64,000 nt of DNA from contig NZ_JBMMUF010000005.1 in assembly GCF_049257235.1 (NCBI RefSeq), positions 62,001-126,000 of the forward strand, read 5' to 3'. The translations under genes were made by a program, and so were the position numbers. The notes under the pieces were generated by a model, which was not told the origin of the DNA, ran no database searches, and was given only the letters and a program-made list of their open reading frames with translations. Shown one piece after another: positions 61,972 through 64,000 of this stretch (positions within the stretch are counted from its first letter, which is position 1; each line of letters begins with the position of its first letter). Source of the DNA: Pseudoalteromonas sp049257235. Its GTDB lineage: Bacteria > Pseudomonadota > Gammaproteobacteria > Enterobacterales > Alteromonadaceae.

Positions 61972-63294
61972 ATGTCGATGGAAACCATGCAAACAAATAA
62001 AAATAATCCACCGGTCAAATTAGGACACTTCAAAGACTTAGCCTATGCATTATTGCTATTAATGTCATTCATCTTGGTGATTTGGCAATACGTAGGAATG
62101 GAAACAACGCTCACTATCGACACCGATAAAGAAGCAGCAATTGCAGTCGAAAGTGATAGAGCGAATGATGGCATTTCACAGGCTAAGTTTAACATCATCA
62201 ATGATGCTGTGGCTTTTGAGTGTCAAACCAAAAATACCACCTACACTTTTGCATACTGTGGTGTGCGTATCGATATTGCTGAGCGCGATAAAGGAATAGA
62301 CCTTACACATTACGACAGCATATCGTTTGATGTTGACTACCAAGCATCTGAAAAAGACACCTTATTTGTGTATTTAATTAATGCTGAAGGTGAAACTCAA
62401 GAACGTGCCAATATGCACGCTTTATTCCCAAAAGAGGGCACACAACGACCGGTATTACAATTACATGACTTCGTTATACCTTCGTGGTGGTTCTACGCTC
62501 AAAACGATCCTAATGAACATGGCGTTAGACGCCTTGATAACGTTATCGCCATTAAAATTGTCAGCGGCGACAGCACAATTGAGCGCAAAATAGACTTTGC
62601 CGTTAGCAATATCATTCTCAAAGGCAAGTGGATAAAGGCCGATCTGTTATACCTTTCCTTGCTGTTGTTTTGGCTTGTTATGATCAGCTACAACGTCATT
62701 AAAAACGTGCACCACACACGTATGGCCTATAACAAGGCGCTCAGTGAGTCGAAGCAACTCAAAGAGCTCAATAGCTTCTTGGAGTTAGAAAAATCAAAGT
62801 TTGCGACGCTGGCACAAACAGATCCGCTTACCCAAATAGCAAACCGTGCAGGGGTACGAGACTTTATTCACCAACAAATGGTGCTTTACACCCTCAAACA
62901 ACAGCCCTGTGCAATTATTCTCTTAGATGTGGATCATTTTAAAAGTATCAATGACAATTTTGGTCACAACGAGGGCGACGACGTACTTAAAGTATTAGCT
63001 GCGCTACTACAAAGTCATGTGCGAAAGGAGGATAAAGTAGCACGCTGGGGCGGTGAAGAATTTCTCATAGTATGCCCACATACTAACAAAGACGGTGCCT
63101 TGCTCATGGCGCAAGCGCTCAGAAAGCGCATAGAAACTGCGTCTATATCCCAGCACACAACCATCACCTGCTCATTTGGTGTGAGTGAGTTTGACAGTAC
63201 ACATTTTGAGCACACTTTTCAAAAGGCAGATGAAGCGCTGTATGAGGCTAAAAATGCAGGTAGAAACTGCGTAAAAGTGGCGAGTGCCACTTAA
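61972..63294 (+). CDS. Membrane GGDEF protein with periplasmic jelly-roll-like module
   Basis: About 440 residues from the ATG at 61972 (MSMETMQTNK); a TTG at 61960 is an alternative. Helix 1 (about 25-43) and helix 2 (about 222-240) enclose a periplasmic region of ~175 residues rich in beta strands, with two cysteines (AFECQTKNTT and AYCGVRIDI) and WWFYAQNDP, reminiscent of CBM11/CIA30-type carbohydrate-binding folds. A coiled coil leads to a GGDEF domain (about 280-435) with RWGGEEF and an RKED inhibitory site five residues before it. It probably couples an external ligand to c-di-GMP synthesis. Confidence 0.9.
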   Translation: MSMETMQTNKNNPPVKLGHFKDLAYALLLLMSFILVIWQYVGMETTLTIDTDKEAAIAVESDRANDGISQAKFNIINDAVAFECQTKNTTYTFAYCGVRIDIAERDKGIDLTHYDSISFDVDYQASEKDTLFVYLINAEGETQERANMHALFPKEGTQRPVLQLHDFVIPSWWFYAQNDPNEHGVRRLDNVIAIKIVSGDSTIERKIDFAVSNIILKGKWIKADLLYLSLLLFWLVMISYNVIKNVHHTRMAYNKALSESKQLKELNSFLELEKSKFATLAQTDPLTQIANRAGVRDFIHQQMVLYTLKQQPCAIILLDVDHFKSINDNFGHNEGDDVLKVLAALLQSHVRKEDKVARWGGEEFLIVCPHTNKDGALLMAQALRKRIETASISQHTTITCSFGVSEFDSTHFEHTFQKADEALYEAKNAGRNCVKVASAT

Positions 63295-63960
63295 ATTGAG
63301 AATCTCAGACAGCTAATATTGTATTGATTCAAAGAGTCGAAAATTCGAGAAAATAAGAAATTGCCACTCAATTTAAGATCCCTTATGAAATTGGCGTTCA
63401 AAATGAGATTCATAAAACACTAATCAACTGCCGTTACGGAGCTGAGTGTCGGTGTTGTACTCGATTATTGAACTTGTATGCTACTTATGTCGCCGGTTAT
63501 GGGGCGAGTGGTTTGTAGCGCACATAAATAGATAAAGTGGCCAAAAAATAAGACTTTGATGGCGGTAATTTTGACTGGTAATCCGTTCTCAGCATAGGGT
63601 GTATCTCAAATTCAACTGAGACACAAAGACTGTTTGCCATTATTGCTCCAGTGAGGCGAACAACATGTAGTCTGCGATGTAATTTAAATAAGGCGAGCGA
63701 GTTTTCATTTTCATTCCTTTGAAAATATGCAAACACTGTATATTAAAACAGTTGTAGCGTAATCGCTCACATAGTCAGGAAAACGACCCAATCGCGTGCT
63801 TTTGTCGCAAGATAAAAACGAGCAATAGCTATTTTTAATAATATTGGCAATAAGTTAACTAGTCTGTTAAAAATATATCAATCAGAAAAGTGAGCGGTAG
63901 CGTAGTAGAAAAACGCGCGATTCGCTCGCTATAAACATGTTATGTAACACGGAGAGTTTA
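63295..63960. other. Non-coding stretch near the right end
   Basis: 666 AT-rich bases without a supportable gene. Short minus-strand frames occur (63497-63736) but lack a ribosome site and recognisable family. A loose inverted pair, CGCTCAC (63762-63768) and GTGAGCG (63892-63898), lies in the middle. The last part must include the promoter of the gene starting at 63961. Confidence 0.45.
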
Positions 63961-64000
63961 GTGAAAATTATACCTTTAGCGTTCTTGAGCATTTCAATTG
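63961..64000 (+). CDS. Start of a probable exported protein, truncated by window edge
   Basis: A GTG codon at 63961 is preceded by CGGAGAG at about 5 nt and opens a frame beginning with a basic residue and a hydrophobic run (MKIIPLAFLSISI), which looks like a signal peptide. Only 13 codons are visible, so the product is unknown. Confidence 0.55.
   Translation, partial: MKIIPLAFLSISI

Noticed and set aside
63497..63736. 79-codon minus-strand frame near the right end
   Set aside because: No ribosome site, no recognised motif and irregular composition; the sequence looks like intergenic material, though a decayed repeat cannot be excluded.
63940..63960. Possible integron attC-like core (GTTATGT followed by a gene start)
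   Set aside because: The bases do not fit GTTRRRY, no partner core site or stem was found, and no integrase or cassettes are present.
1..64000. CRISPR array, prophage, transposase or defence island
   Set aside because: No regularly spaced repeats and no gene of those families were seen; the content is housekeeping throughout.

Overview
The window looks like ordinary chromosomal core from a marine gammaproteobacterium of the Alteromonadales, most likely Pseudoalteromonas or a close relative. The reasons are a full Na+-translocating NADH:quinone reductase (nqr) operon with its maturation genes, an AT-leaning composition with short tight operons, many c-di-GMP and two-component signalling genes, and intergenic palindromic repeats of the type common in that group. 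I see no phage, transposase, integron, CRISPR array, toxin-antitoxin pair or defence island. The genus is inferred from gene content and sequence style, not from a database search.

Layout: 1-410 is the 3' end of a glutathionylspermidine synthase-like gene. 459-7695 (minus) holds nqrABCDEF followed by apbE and nqrM, i.e. the sodium pump together with its flavin transferase and iron-delivery factor. 8126-10372 (minus) has fabV, a bolA-like gene and an AlkB-like dioxygenase. 10414-14208 (plus) has rlmG, a YajG-like lipoprotein, a periplasmic cyclophilin and ampG. 14257-18008 has a small XRE regulator with a palindromic candidate operator, a two-TM small protein, erpA, a ClC channel and a HemJ-like gene. 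18009-20331 has pyrB (with a structured leader) and hemL. 20472-26189 (minus) has the PBP1b gene, a small Pmp3/YqaE protein, amtB-glnK (with a near-consensus sigma-54 promoter) and a dual-receiver diguanylate cyclase.

26372-32313 (plus) has an RmlD-like reductase, a secreted S10 peptidase, an unknown membrane-anchored protein, fau, rpiA and serA. 32415-39022 has a YghU-like glutathione transferase, a CHASE hybrid kinase, an ABM-domain protein, an anchored unknown protein and radA. 39135-48303 has a double-PilZ protein, serB, ytjB, a TatD-family nuclease, pdxH, argS and prfC. 48549-53184 has a Cache-like hybrid kinase with Hpt, a GGDEF protein, rimI-holD and tRNA-Trp(CCA). 53334-57985 has guaA-guaB and divergent xseA. 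57948-64000 has an unknown coiled-coil protein with cysE, an AraC regulator, a DUF962/Mpo1-like protein, a class II aldolase, a membrane GGDEF protein with a periplasmic sensory module, a non-coding stretch and the first codons of an exported protein.

Recurring themes are Na+ energetics, purine/pyrimidine/serine/cysteine biosynthesis, peptidoglycan synthesis and recycling, nitrogen sensing and c-di-GMP signalling. Several neighbourhoods match E. coli in modified form (ampG-yajG-bolA, radA-serB-ytjB, holD-rimI with prfC nearby, fau-rpiA-serA). The best candidates for new biology are small: the pyrB leader with an overlapping short reading frame, the glnK sigma-54 site, the XRE operator, a 120-bp stem structure after the S10 peptidase, and three uncharacterised anchored proteins. 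I found no convincing undescribed multi-gene system.
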